Assembly: GCA_006247105.1 (NCBI GenBank) | Contig: CM016925.1 | Coordinates: forward strand, 1,674,001-1,738,000 | Length of the DNA: 64,000 nt | Reading direction: 5' to 3' | From: Giardia muris | Lineage: Eukaryota > Fornicata > Diplomonadida > Hexamitidae | Shown: one piece after another, positions 1 to 10,900 of the stretch | How the letters are laid out: each line of letters opens with the position of its first letter | Position numbering within the stretch: position 1 is the first letter of the stretch | Position numbers and translations under genes: made by a program | The notes under the pieces: generated by a model | Databases searched by the model: none | Seen by the model: the letters and a program-made list of their open reading frames with translations, nothing else | Told to the model about the DNA's origin: nothing

Positions 1-2
1 AT

Positions 3-116
3 CAGTTCCTGTGTAGGCGTGGGAGACAAAGCCCTTCTCTATCGAACGAGGAACTCTATGCCGAACCAAGGGTTGAGCCGAATCTGAACTTTCTTCAACG
101 TTGGAGATCGACGTGA
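3..116 (+). CDS. Possible 3' end of a plus-strand gene entering from the left edge
   Basis: A reading frame is open from base 3 to a TGA at 114-116, two bases before the stop of the convergent minus-strand gene. Another frame is open from base 1 to a TGA at 85-87, so the true frame cannot be decided from so little sequence. Tight convergent stops are common in this window, which is the only reason to favour the first frame. No product can be named. Confidence 0.25.
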   Translation, partial: QFLCRRGRQSPSLSNEELYAEPRVEPNLNFLQRWRST

Positions 117-118
117 CC

Positions 119-1153
119 TTACCAATCGGTGATGATCGAGCGGGAGACTGGGACGATGAACATCTCGAGGCTCTTTTCCACCTTATTGGCGAACTTGCTA
201 CGTCCACGAATGATCATGTTCACCCATTCGTTCCGCCCTTCACGCAAAAAGGTGGTCCGAGTCCCACCACTAAAAGAGACTGCGCATAGACGCTGAAGCT
301 CACGTACATACGACTGACTCCTGATCGTCCTAGTTATTACATTGATCCGCTTACATACCGTGCGAAGCCTTAAAAGCGGAGCTGGATAAAGAATGGGATT
401 GGGACAAGTAAGAGCCGTCTCAGCGGCTTGTGTCAATACCGTATGCTCAAATATATCCTTAATCTTCTCGATAAGCACGATGGCTGGAGGAATTGATGAA
501 CGAACTCCTTGAACTTGACGAGTAAGCTTAGCCAACTCACTCGACTTTGAGGTGGAAAACCTTGCCTCGACGAAGAGTAATGGTGAGGCGAAGAGGATTG
601 GGTGTCCATTCTTCAAGGGATCACGCGAATGCGACTTAAGTCTACCTATCCTCTCTATGGCATCGACGGCGGCCTCACACATACAATGGAGGGCGAAGAA
701 GAAGTATGAGAGGGGGAGTGGGCTTTCGGGTTGGTAATCGAGCTGCTGAAGCCGTGTGGAACTCGTCTGCGTTCGTTCTATATGCTCGTGCAACGCATCA
801 AGGCATGAGACCACTCGTTCGGTCCCATAGAGCTCCTTCAGACCAGTGAATATCGTTGGACAAGGATCCATCTCGATGGTGATGAACTCAGTCGGCTTAA
901 GAAATTCCAGAGCGTCCTTGACGAGAGAGAGGATCATCCCGGCCAAATCAATAGTATCCCAAAGAAGAATGGCTCCATCAAGAGGCTTCCCATCCCACCT
1001 CGTCAAGATATCGAAAGCATAACTCAGAAGAAGAGTTGATTGAAACCCATGATAGGTTGCGGGTTGAAGCTCATGAGCCTCTAATAGATCTCGCAGAGAT
1101 TGTAAGCACGGCGTGAATGCCTCGTAGAACGAAGGCTGTGCAAGCCGCGTCAT
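119..1153 (-). CDS. Hypothetical protein, 344 residues
   Basis: The product is not recognised. It is a soluble-looking, mostly helical protein with no signal peptide, no membrane segment and no obvious nucleotide-binding motif. Residues about 150-165 form a short aromatic and hydrophobic stretch, and the C-terminal third is rich in Arg, with several basic patches between residues 265 and 330. The ATG start overlaps the TGA stop of the upstream rhodanese-like gene by four bases (ATGA), so its promoter must lie inside that gene or the two genes share a transcript. An AAAAAA tract about 17 bases before the ATG could be the initiator. The frame is long and lies within a compact gene series, so it is probably real, but nothing supports a function. 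Confidence 0.6.
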   Translation of the reverse strand: MTRLAQPSFYEAFTPCLQSLRDLLEAHELQPATYHGFQSTLLLSYAFDILTRWDGKPLDGAILLWDTIDLAGMILSLVKDALEFLKPTEFITIEMDPCPTIFTGLKELYGTERVVSCLDALHEHIERTQTSSTRLQQLDYQPESPLPLSYFFFALHCMCEAAVDAIERIGRLKSHSRDPLKNGHPILFASPLLFVEARFSTSKSSELAKLTRQVQGVRSSIPPAIVLIEKIKDIFEHTVLTQAAETALTCPNPILYPAPLLRLRTVCKRINVITRTIRSQSYVRELQRLCAVSFSGGTRTTFLREGRNEWVNMIIRGRSKFANKVEKSLEMFIVPVSRSIITDW

Positions 1154-2283
1154 ATGCTCGAAGGTTTTTTGACCTCCGGGGAGCGTGCAAATTGTGGTGC
1201 GAAATGACTGATCGGTTCACGGACGATGTTGTAGGTGCTTGGACTAAGCCCGCTTGCTAAGGAGGCGGCCAGAACCGCCAAGGACGTCTGATAACCATCA
1301 TCCCCATAAAAAGTGATGGCTTTAGTGACGTCGATATGAGCCGCACGGAAGATTGAACGGAGAATGCTACTTTGTGCAATGATCGTCCCATTCTTATCAA
1401 GGAACTCCGTATAGGGTAGAGAAAGAGAGCATGGGATCGTCTCCCATCTCACCTCCTCAGTACTCGCATTCTGTAACGGGATGGAGGTTGATTTTATGGC
1501 CATAGGTCCAGTCGTACGCTCAACTGCAGAGGTGGACGTTGACTCTTCATCTTCTTCCTCCTCTTCCTCTTCTTCCTCGGTATTAGTAACTACTGGTCTT
1601 TTCTTTGGCATTGGTCGGACATCGACGAGCTGTCTAACAATGCCCTCGTTCGGATTGATAGTTTCTCCCACTCGGAGTCTACTGATTATTTGCTTTGCCT
1701 CAAGCATGCCATCAGCTTCATCGATGAGTTCCATGAGTCCGGCATACGCCGTATCTCTAAGGACATCCCGATCGACAATGGATTGAACTACATATCTTTG
1801 AATAGCCGCTGGACTCGCTAACATCTCTTCTCGACGAGATGCGCAAAAGGCGGTCCTTGGAGCCGGAATAACGGGATGCACCACACTAGACTCAATAGGG
1901 AACTCACGCGAGACCCATTCTCGAAGCCCCCCGGCATATATCGACACGCGTGGATGTGAAAAGAAACTAAGTAACCACCAAACACGATAGGAACTTTTCC
2001 CATCGGTATCGTAAAGGATACAATGCATCCCACGTGAGAGGCCGGCATGCGTGACGTCCTTTGTGAAGTGGGAGGGTTTAGGGATCGTTGTGAAGGGATC
2101 AAGCCCGGTACGGGAATCGAAACGAAAGACCATCTGAGTGGCGGTAGGAAGGTGTGCCTCTTCAAACTTCCGACCCGCCTCCTCCGGGGAGAGATGTGGG
2201 TAGATGGTGCAGTCAAAGAGCTTCACCGTGCTACGTTGGATATGATCCAGAAGCCATTCCGAGCTAACTATCGTAGGATTCAT
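1150..2283 (-). CDS. Tandem rhodanese (sulfurtransferase-like) protein lacking the catalytic cysteine
   Basis: The protein has the two-domain layout of thiosulfate and 3-mercaptopyruvate sulfurtransferases. The first domain, about residues 1-140, carries the conserved segments LYDTDGKSSYRVWWLL and GGLREW. The second domain runs from about residue 205 to 365 and contains the LVDVRP strand and a segment resembling the family's GTI-to-active-site region. In active family members the second-domain loop is a CGSGxTA-type motif led by the nucleophilic Cys. Here the loop reads GDDGYQTS with no Cys, so sulfur transfer by the usual mechanism looks impossible. A run of about twelve acidic residues (near 235-246) is inserted in the second domain. 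The start codon lies 15 bp from the divergent start of the PsiE-like gene. The family is clear and the role is unknown; a binding or regulatory function is inference. Confidence 0.7.
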   Translation of the reverse strand: MNPTIVSSEWLLDHIQRSTVKLFDCTIYPHLSPEEAGRKFEEAHLPTATQMVFRFDSRTGLDPFTTIPKPSHFTKDVTHAGLSRGMHCILYDTDGKSSYRVWWLLSFFSHPRVSIYAGGLREWVSREFPIESSVVHPVIPAPRTAFCASRREEMLASPAAIQRYVVQSIVDRDVLRDTAYAGLMELIDEADGMLEAKQIISRLRVGETINPNEGIVRQLVDVRPMPKKRPVVTNTEEEEEEEEEDEESTSTSAVERTTGPMAIKSTSIPLQNASTEEVRWETIPCSLSLPYTEFLDKNGTIIAQSSILRSIFRAAHIDVTKAITFYGDDGYQTSLAVLAASLASGLSPSTYNIVREPISHFAPQFARSPEVKKPSSI

Positions 2284-2298
2284 TTTGAAGGATTATGG
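2284..2298. promoter_or_regulatory. 15-bp divergent intergenic region
   Basis: Only 15 bases separate the ATG of the rhodanese-like gene (minus) from the ATG of the PsiE-like gene (plus). The spacer is AT-leaning. Giardia transcripts are known to have 5' untranslated regions of only a few bases and AT-rich initiators, so this spacer probably holds both initiators, with the remaining promoter elements lying inside the coding sequences. This is inferred from position. Confidence 0.45.
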
Positions 2299-3015
2299 AT
2301 GAGTGCTGAACATTCTGGCGATGATACCTTATCCATTGAGGACGTGTCAGGTACTGGGGTCTCACCAACCCGTTCGACTAGTAGAAGAGTCTCGGTCCCA
2401 CGATTAGCCGTCGCGACGAATAGAATATCAGCAGCGTATTCTGAAGGCCTTTCCTTCTCGCAGATCACAACTTCAGTTATCACCAAGGCGCGTCAGCTCT
2501 TTTACACGGTCCAAGCAGCACCGAACCATTGGAAGTTCATTCGAGACATGGAAGCTAAAGTCTACTTACAAGAATGCAGAGTGTCTTATTGGAAGCTCAT
2601 GTTCGTTTCCCTTTTAGCCTTCGCAAAGTATATCGCCTTGTTGGTCGTCTTGCAAATGACCATCCAGACGCTTGCCTCCTTAGTCCAGTTCGTCTATAGC
2701 TTCGGTGTCGCTCTCTCCAAAGAACCACATCTTATCTTCGGGGCTGAGCAATATTCGGGTCTTCTTTACAGCTTGACGCTCGTGATCCTATCCGTGGAGT
2801 TTCAACAGACGATCCTCTTCCAGTTGCAAACCGGGACCAACTATGCAGACCTCATCGTAACCGTGGCTTTGGTCGCTAGTATCCGTAGCCTTATCATCGC
2901 GTCTCTTGAGAACCAGTCCTTCGGAGTCCTTCTCCTCACTAGCACACGAGTCCTTGCTTGCGCCCTCGTCCACTACTGCTTCTCAGTCGCCCCCTTTACC
3001 ACCACCACCATCTAG
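2299..3015 (+). CDS. PsiE-like four-helix membrane protein
   Basis: The 238-residue product has a soluble N-terminal part of about 110 residues, rich in Ser and Thr, followed by four predicted membrane helices at roughly residues 110-135, 150-170, 180-195 and 200-225. The segment with QTILFQLQTG and VALVASIRSLIIAS resembles the last half of bacterial and archaeal phosphate-starvation-inducible PsiE proteins (PF06146 family), which end in a similar helix with an Ile-Arg motif. The reading frame is open back to 2047, but that part is antisense to the rhodanese-like gene, so the first ATG clear of that gene (2299) is taken as the start. PsiE function is not well established even in bacteria. If the assignment holds, a prokaryotic origin is likely. 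A lineage-specific membrane protein is the alternative. Confidence 0.5.
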   Translation: MSAEHSGDDTLSIEDVSGTGVSPTRSTSRRVSVPRLAVATNRISAAYSEGLSFSQITTSVITKARQLFYTVQAAPNHWKFIRDMEAKVYLQECRVSYWKLMFVSLLAFAKYIALLVVLQMTIQTLASLVQFVYSFGVALSKEPHLIFGAEQYSGLLYSLTLVILSVEFQQTILFQLQTGTNYADLIVTVALVASIRSLIIASLENQSFGVLLLTSTRVLACALVHYCFSVAPFTTTTI

Positions 3016-3051
3016 AGAACGTCGTCGCTGATATGAATTGTAAAACGCTGA

Positions 3052-4824
3052 ATGCCTGAGACGACTCTCATGCGGGCCGCCAAGGCCGGAGACACGCTTG
3101 GCGTCCGGCAGCGGATCGGGCAGGCCGGAGAAAAGGAGAATTATGGCGAGACAGCCCTCATGAAGGCTGCGGCACGAGGACATGCCGACTGCATCGAGGT
3201 CCTTCTACCCAAAGAGGCACGGCTACAGGACAACATCGGCTGGACCGCCCTGATGTGGGCCGCGATCTGCGGGCGAGCAAGCTGTATTGAGCTACTCCTA
3301 CCTCATGAGGCTCGTATTCAGGCCAAAAGTGGGTGGACAGCGTTAATGTGGGCGACAAAGTACGGGCGTACAGATTGCGTTGAGCTTCTCTTGGTCGAGG
3401 CTGCCATGCAAACGGTGAAGGAGTACACGTGGGGTGCGACGTTCCCACCTGGATGTACCGCTCTCATGGTAGCTGCAAGCCTTGGGCGTACCGATATCGT
3501 TCGTCTCCTTCGGCCTTACGAATTGGGCCTCCGGGACGTTTATGGACACACTGCCAGCTGGTATGCTCTGAATAATGCCTGGAATCCAGCCACAAAACGC
3601 GCTGTCGCACAAGGATATCCCGAGATCGTCGCTCTTCTTGGTAATGAGGAAAAGAGTCGTGCTATTCGTCGTCTTCAGAGGCCAACTCTTGGATTCACAC
3701 TTCTGATGCATGCCGCCATTATAGGGGATCTGCACCTGGCTAGAACGCACATCTTGGAGAGTGGTCGGCGGGATGAACAAGGGATGACGGCGCTCATGTG
3801 GGCTGCCTGCGAAGGTCATAGCAATGTCGTCGAGCTTCTACGAGAACGTGAAGGCGGCCTCGTCGATAGTTCAGGTTGGACCGCCCTCATGCATGCTACC
3901 AAGTACGGCCGATTGCATTGCATGCGTGTACTTCTGGACGAGTTAAACCTAGCTACTCCAGACGGCCTCACGGCCTTTGATATTGCACGCTCGACAAAGG
4001 AGAGATGTACCAGTGATTCGATGCGCTTGCTTCGTTCCGACTGTTTAGCCCTTCTTGAGGAACATGCTGGGATTCGAGCATCTCTGAGTCAGATGCTAGA
4101 GAATAGTACGGACGATGAGCCTGAGCCGGCTGTGAGCGAACATGCAACCTCTGTTGAGCCGGAACCTCTTGTTCTCTATAATTTCAGTACTGGTGTGCGG
4201 GATTCTGTTGGAAACTCTCATACGCTAACGAACCTATCTCAGAAGAAGAGTGATGGGGGTTTAAGTTTACTCCAGAGCCAAGTACAATCTCTCGAAGACC
4301 AGCTGCTCGAGAAATCCGCCGAGTTGGAACAGGTTCGAGCTAGCTTGAGCAATGAGCAGACACGGATAACCGCTTTGCAAACTGAGCTGGCAGCTGAGCG
4401 CGAGCGCCTGAGTCTTTCTCTTGGAGAGAACATTGAGCTTAGAAAGAAACTGGATGAGCACGAGGCTCTGCAGAGCTCGGCAAGTTCACCTCAGCGAGTG
4501 GATTCTCAAGGAAGCCCTCGATTCCCGTATGATCTCCTTCTCGTCAGTGATTGCATCGAGGAGATAATACAGCAGCACAAGGCAGATAAGGCACGGTACG
4601 AGCGGTTCGAGGAGGAGCTGGGCGATCTCGAGCAAAGGATCCGTGTGGTGGAGGATGGGCCGCGGATCCCACCAGTATTGGCGGACTTCACGGGGTACAC
4701 GCTTGAGGAGCTTGATGAGGTCCATGAATCTCTTCTTCAATCGCTTAGCAATTTGCTCGCCGCACACGACCGAATGACTCGAGCAGCTGCACAAGCAAGG
4801 ACTGAGGAACTGAAGGGGGAATAG
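3052..4824 (+). CDS. Ankyrin-repeat protein with C-terminal coiled coil (Giardia protein 21.1 type)
   Basis: This 590-residue protein starts with the typical short lead MPETTLMRAAKAGD and carries about eight to nine ankyrin repeats over residues 1-340. The repeats show the Giardia-style TALMxAA and GWTALMWA consensus, separated near residue 160-210 by a more diverged unit. Residues about 405-475 and 505-585 form strongly charged heptad coiled coils. There is no kinase domain, which places it with the large family annotated in Giardia as protein 21.1 rather than with the ankyrin-NEK fusions. The family is thought to supply protein-binding scaffolds, some attached to the cytoskeleton; no partner can be read from the sequence. 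The gene converges on the kinase/HATPase gene with a 123-bp gap. Confidence 0.85.
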   Translation: MPETTLMRAAKAGDTLGVRQRIGQAGEKENYGETALMKAAARGHADCIEVLLPKEARLQDNIGWTALMWAAICGRASCIELLLPHEARIQAKSGWTALMWATKYGRTDCVELLLVEAAMQTVKEYTWGATFPPGCTALMVAASLGRTDIVRLLRPYELGLRDVYGHTASWYALNNAWNPATKRAVAQGYPEIVALLGNEEKSRAIRRLQRPTLGFTLLMHAAIIGDLHLARTHILESGRRDEQGMTALMWAACEGHSNVVELLREREGGLVDSSGWTALMHATKYGRLHCMRVLLDELNLATPDGLTAFDIARSTKERCTSDSMRLLRSDCLALLEEHAGIRASLSQMLENSTDDEPEPAVSEHATSVEPEPLVLYNFSTGVRDSVGNSHTLTNLSQKKSDGGLSLLQSQVQSLEDQLLEKSAELEQVRASLSNEQTRITALQTELAAERERLSLSLGENIELRKKLDEHEALQSSASSPQRVDSQGSPRFPYDLLLVSDCIEEIIQQHKADKARYERFEEELGDLEQRIRVVEDGPRIPPVLADFTGYTLEELDEVHESLLQSLSNLLAAHDRMTRAAAQARTEELKGE

Positions 4825-4947
4825 CATATATTAGTTTCGCTAGCGGGACAGACGTGACGGATTGATATATAAAAGAGGACTGCGATGAGGTCCAAGACCG
4901 GATCACCAAGCATAGATCTAGTGCAGGGGACTATCTTACTTGCACTC

Positions 4948-7900
4948 TCATACGTCGGTGAAGACCGTTTCGTTGGGCAAAGGAATCCGTAGGATGAGAC
5001 GTGTACCACCATTGTGGCAGGTGCTCACGTTGACAGTGCCACCATAGGCCTTCGTTACCATCACGGCTTTTGCTAGGCCCGTTCCATAACCCTTCGTGAG
5101 GTCTGTGAAGTCCGACGAAATCCGGAAGAAGGGATGGTCCCAGCATTGTTTAGGAAGCCCGATCCCGCAGTCGTTGATGATCAAATATAATGAGTTCTGA
5201 CAGTTGAAGAGTGCGGCGCGGATGACAGACGGCTGGGAGTACTGCCGTGCATTCAGTATGAAGTCGACGAGTACCTCGAGTAACGGGACCGGAACGAAGA
5301 TATGGTCTTCGAAGTTCATACGGTTGACGTAGACGTTAGGCGCGACGCAAAGCGATTGAAGAGTCGGGTCCTCGTTCATGGTGGCGGTCTCCAACACATT
5401 GTAAACTCCACGTGCGAGACGCAGGTGCTCCTGGTCTATTGGGGTGATCCCTGGGAAATTAACCCAGTCGGAGGCGTCACTTCTCGACTGGAAGAAGAAG
5501 GAGTGCTGTCCATCATGGGGAGACGCGGGTCCAGTGATACAATAATCTGCAAGTGAGTCATCGTCACGTGAGAGTGAGACGTCAGCGGAAAACAGGCCGG
5601 AGACGCCCCGGCCACGCCCCGCCGTCCCAAGGAAGAGCTGGGACATGTTGGCCGCGGAAATGGATTCGCGTCTCCTCAAGGCCATTGAAAAGCGCCATGC
5701 ACTGACGCCGAAGGCTGGGGCGTCAAAGGAGTGCGCGTATGGCTCGTCGCCAACGGTACCTTCCGGGTCTGAAGGGGGAACATATGATCTCCAAGGCAAA
5801 TCCGTTGTACCCGGTTGCTGACTGACCTCATCCATGAGTGCGATGGGTTGCTCCATGTTACTCGTTTCGGCGGCCCAGTGGGAAACATAATCGTAATTAT
5901 CAGTGAGGTCAACGAAAGCGAAGGCGGAAGGCACGGGTGTGGGGGCCTTTGCGTAGAGGACGGTGAAGAAGTCGCCAGTGGAGACATTACGTCGGTATTT
6001 ATGGACGGTGACAACGTCCATGGCGTCGGGGCTCTTATCAAGGCCACCGAGACGCGTTGCCATCTGCTCCTCACTTTGTTGAGAAAGAGTCTCGAAGGCG
6101 CGCACGAGGTTGAGGCCAATGCGGCCAGAGATGGAGGCCGTATCCTGGATGGAGGACTGTTTGAGGGGCAGCGAGCCATCCGGTGGGACTCTAACGGAGC
6201 CATTGGTTGAACGCCTAAAAATATAAACCTGACGCTCCTTCGTATTGTGTCTTATCCCAACGAGCGGAGAGCGCTCGGCCGCATCAAGCCCGACGTTGAC
6301 CCAGACGTCGTGTATGCAACGCCTCAACGCAACAGCCTCGCTGATATCGATCGTCGCCATCCCGGCGTAGATTTGGTATGGGAGGAGCCTTGGTTCGATG
6401 ATCACCTTCTCATTGCAATACAACCGGACCTGCGGGTGCAACTGCCCCTTGGTGACGACGCAACGCCTATTGACGGAGATCCCGACGAAGAGGAGGTATT
6501 TGGAGACGTCATCAGCGCTTAGGATCACCCAGCCCTTGTTTGGGTTCAGTCCGAGCTCGCCTTGCTGTAGACGTGCCGAAAGGGAATCAAGTGTCATCTT
6601 CATGAAGGGGTGAATCCCGAAGAGTAGGAAGCGGGTGATCCGAATATGAAATTGGAGGCTATTCGGGAGGTTCTGCAGATGGGATTGCGGGGTTTGCTGT
6701 TGAGAGGTGGAAGGTGAGTCCACCTTCATCATTTTATCGTCAGAAAGCCTATCAGCAGCACGAAAGCTCAGACAGGAATTGACATCTTGGCTTGAAGAAA
6801 GTGCCATGCTCGTCTCCTCGGTTTCATTATCGGAACTCACAATGACCGACGACGTATGAAGGGCCGCGGTTGGGTTCGAGGATGACCTTCTGGTCGATAA
6901 TGAACGCGGTGACCGTAAGACAGGAAGCTCGCTTGATGAAGATCGATGTAGAGTCATGTCAATGCTATCCGTTGAGTCACTCGATGGCCCATTGTTCAGG
7001 AATGGAGATGGTGACTGTAAGAAGGGATGCATGGTATCACGTGGTCCTGCAGAGACAGTAAAAGAAATGGTGTAATCGCAAGAAATAGGAGGTTCGGAAG
7101 TGACAGGAGCACTTGCCGCCAACAACTTCCCAGAAAGCGCGGTTATTCTCTCCTTGATCTCGTCAAACTTATTGCGTATCGAAGCACGAAGTGGTTCATA
7201 AACGGTGAGCCGATCCAAGCTTTGCGTCCTCGAGACTGGAAGAGTCTTTTCTGGCTTGATACCGAGGTGAGAAAGCCTGAAACATTGCTCGGGACTCATA
7301 GGGACATGCACGGGCGTGGGTGACGTCTGACTAGACCTTGGGCAATCAGGGGCGGCTGCATTGGAGGACAAGGTATTCTCAACGCCAGGCTCAAGAATTT
7401 GGATTCCAAGATCGTGGAGGTCGTCAATGCATGGATTACTGCTACCGCTTGTCAGTCTTTCATGGTGGCCGCTGGTGGCGAGAGGGACACGGCCCATCAC
7501 CCCACCTTTTGGGGCGCTTTGTCGTAGTTCCTGAAGGCTACTCAGGTTAGGGAGCAAGGAGGGTGAAGGAGGATCGCAATCGTTCTGAGCCTCCGAATAA
7601 CTGAAGCTAGCGTTTAGAGTGTAGGAGTCCGAGAGCTGGGAAAGTGAGCCGGACCGGGACTCGTGATGGGCAGCAATGAACTCCTGGTAATTGTACACGG
7701 TGACAGTAAGCATCGAGTCAAGGGTATGACTGAGTATGGTCGGGCCGACATGGTGCAAGCATAGATGCTCTCGTAGGACCTTATGGAAAACGTTGAGCCA
7801 CTGCGTGAAGAGCTGCACAATGCTCCACGTGTGGCGTTGGAGGTCCTTGTATGGTTCTACCTTGCCTTGCTGAGCGCCTTGGGTAGGCCAATCCACGCCA

Positions 7901-10900
7901 TCGTTCTCCTTCTTCTCCCGTCTCAACTGCTCCTCCATGCCCTCTTGGATTAGGACGGTGATGTCCTTCCGGATAGCCAATGATAGGGTCAGAAACTCTC
8001 GATTCTGAAGGATCGGGTGTCCAAACCGTTTTAAGAAGTACTCCGTTATTCTGAACGTGAAGACGACCGATCTCACAATGAAGAGAATGTAATGCTGCTC
8101 GGCCAAGGGGATCGCGGCATGGACGACGTTATTGACATCGTCTGTCAAGCCTATCGGCATCTCCGTCGAAGTCCCAAGCGGCATGATCGCATTCTCTTCG
8201 ACAGACCCTTCATCAGTGAAGGAGTTCAAGTGGAGTTGCATCGGAGGGCTTGAGCTAGAATGTTCATCGAAGATCATTGGGACGAATTGGCCATCTGACG
8301 ATTCCGGAATTGATGTTACAATGCGTTCCGAGGTCGCCGAAAAGTCTCCGGAATGTACACCAGTCTTAAGAGAGCCTCTGATTGGGAGGAGGTGTCCATG
8401 AGATAGGTTCCCAAACGAGGGATAAGAGCCAGTATTCTCTGTTGAGTTTTCGTTGAGTGTGGATAATGATTCCGAGAAGCCCGAGACACGTCTACGAAGA
8501 GGCGAGACATGGCCAGTCCTTCCTACCGAGATGAAATTCCGAGGGTCATCAGAAGTATCTGTGGAGCTGTCATCAACGAAGTTATCAATGTCAACGATAG
8601 AATCCGACGCATCGGAGTCTAGGACGCTACTACTTCCTCCTTCGGACGAGGTGGAGGTAGTGGAATCAAGGGCCGAGGAATAAGCATCTGAACCTTCAAG
8701 ATCAACGATATCTGAGTAATACGAGGAGGAATCCGATTCGATCTTCCGATTGGTCTGAGTCTTACTCATGGGGGTACTCTTCTTGCTCTCCACCAAGGCC
8801 GCTAACATCGATTTCTTTAACCGCGTCTCAGTAACCGAAAAGCTTCCTAACCCCATGATGGTATTCGCATCATTCTTCCCATCGAGGTCTAAAAGATCTG
8901 CGGAAATGGCCCTCTCAGTACTAGTAAAAACAGAGCCGACAGTATTCTCATCGAAGAAAGGAGTGGTAGCATCGACCTCTTCCGAATGAAGTCCCGATAT
9001 GGTATCCTCGAGACGAATACGTGCAACAGCTGCCGCCTCCTGTTCTCCTGGGCCACGAGGGATGGGAATGAATGATTGCATGTAGGTCTGAATAAGAGCA
9101 TCACCCTCGAGCTGATTGGAATCATTCAAATCCTGGGGATGATCCTTTAGTTCTGGACCGGAAACTGGACATGTTGCAAGGAGATCGCCGCGATCAATCT
9201 GCTTGGCACCAAAGGCGTCGCGGCTTAGAAGGGCCGACTCGTAATCCTTAACGTCTGGAATATCCTGACCAATTAGATCTGACCCGGCTTGAGGAAACGA
9301 GTTTTCCATTGAGAAGGAGGTATAAGGAAGGCCAAACCGAGCGAATTGTGGGTATATCTTCTGGACCGTCCCTTCCCGTGTCTCTTCAGAGGCACCTGAC
9401 ATCATCGAGGTGTTGAATGCAGTAATGGTGTGGTCATTACCCGAATGGCTACAATCGAGAGTCCCAAGGGTTTGAAGGGAGTCCTTGATGGTTAAGGAGA
9501 TGCGTGCATGATTCATCTTCGAGAGATGAAGGCGCATCAAAGCTTTGTGCATAAGAAAGAACTTGAAATTCTGAGAGAAATCGATATTGAGGGCCTCGAC
9601 AAAGTAATGGCCACGTTGTTCAAACTTGAACTCCGTATCTTCGTCAAGTTCGAGATTATCATCCTGTGGTGCCAGATGCTTATCTAGGAGCCCTGAGAGT
9701 GCACCACAATTACTGATAGTCCCCAATAGACAATCCTTCTTCTCCTCATCAGTATCACCGCTTGATGGAGATGAAGACGATGAAGATGCAAATGAAGAGG
9801 AGATCGATAACAAATTCAACTCTGGCAAGGTGCGTGATGCAAGGGTGCGCCGATAATCCAAATCATTATGGATCAAATAGGCAAGATCTGCCCAATAGGA
9901 ATCAAAGGTACGACGCCTAGGAAGTCCAAGCAAGAAGAGTCTAATGGCCTTCCAATATAAGTACAAATCAATGTCACCATCTCTACCAAGGGAGGAGAGG
10001 GAAATCAAAAGATTAGCGGAATGAACAATACAAGGGTTGAGGTTATCAAGGAGATCGATGAAGAAGAGAGAGAAGTTCTTCTTGATAATCATCTCCGTCA
10101 AGGGGTCTAGCACGTTACTTGTGACCTGCATATGTGCGTCATAGAAGGATCGCCGATCAGCTGCCGCCTGCCACAAGTTATTCCGTATCTGGGCGCCCTT
10201 ACAATTGGCCTTTGTCCCATTCATGACCTCGTCGGAGATCTGGCCGTATAGTATCGCGTCTGCTTGGATCTTATAGAAGGTGTACAGGAGGTGAAGCGTG
10301 GCACTGTTACGGATGCGAAAGCAGGAGATCGTGATGTACTCCCGAACGATGATGTCGTAGATCTGTTGGACCGTTAAACGGCTTCTGTAGTCCAGGTCAA
10401 GACAACCTGCAACGATCCGAACGATGACTTGGTATCCAGCAGAGTTCTGGGAGTTGAGAACCCGTTGAAAGGCATCTGGAGACATCTTCAAGGCTTGACT
10501 CCAGTGTTCCAATCGCTTCCTGGTTGGTTGTCTTGGTCCTAGGCCAGTACCAAAATCAACAGGACCAGGACCAGCGCCAGGATTAAGCCCTTCAATTCCC
10601 TCAACACCCTCAACGCCTTCGTTCCCCTCGGGGATCGTGGTCTGAGTATTGCACTGACTCAGTAGGATGTGCCAGCAAAGGGAGGCGGGGTGTCTACCAA
10701 AGAGAAGCATAAACAGGGTGATACCAAAGGCCCAAATATCGTTTTCCTTGGTAAGCCCGCGGTTATCTGGGGAGGCGTAAGCGGAAGAGACGACAGCGGA
10801 AATGGCACGGGTCCGTCGCACATGGTTTGTCAATGAGAAGTCACCAAGGACGAAGGTTCCATTGGACATCCGTAAGATGTTCGCGGCTTTGATGTCCGCA

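Noticed and set aside
1540..1580. Microsatellite-like CTT/CCT tract
   Set aside because: It is simply the codons of the acidic Glu/Asp run in the rhodanese-like gene.
2047..2298. Upstream extension of the PsiE-like frame
   Set aside because: It is fully antisense to the start of the rhodanese-like gene and shows no domain; the ATG at 2299 gives a sensible protein.
5676..6210. Open frames on both strands inside the giant kinase gene
   Set aside because: They lie within a verified long frame and have shadow-type Ser/Pro/Arg composition.
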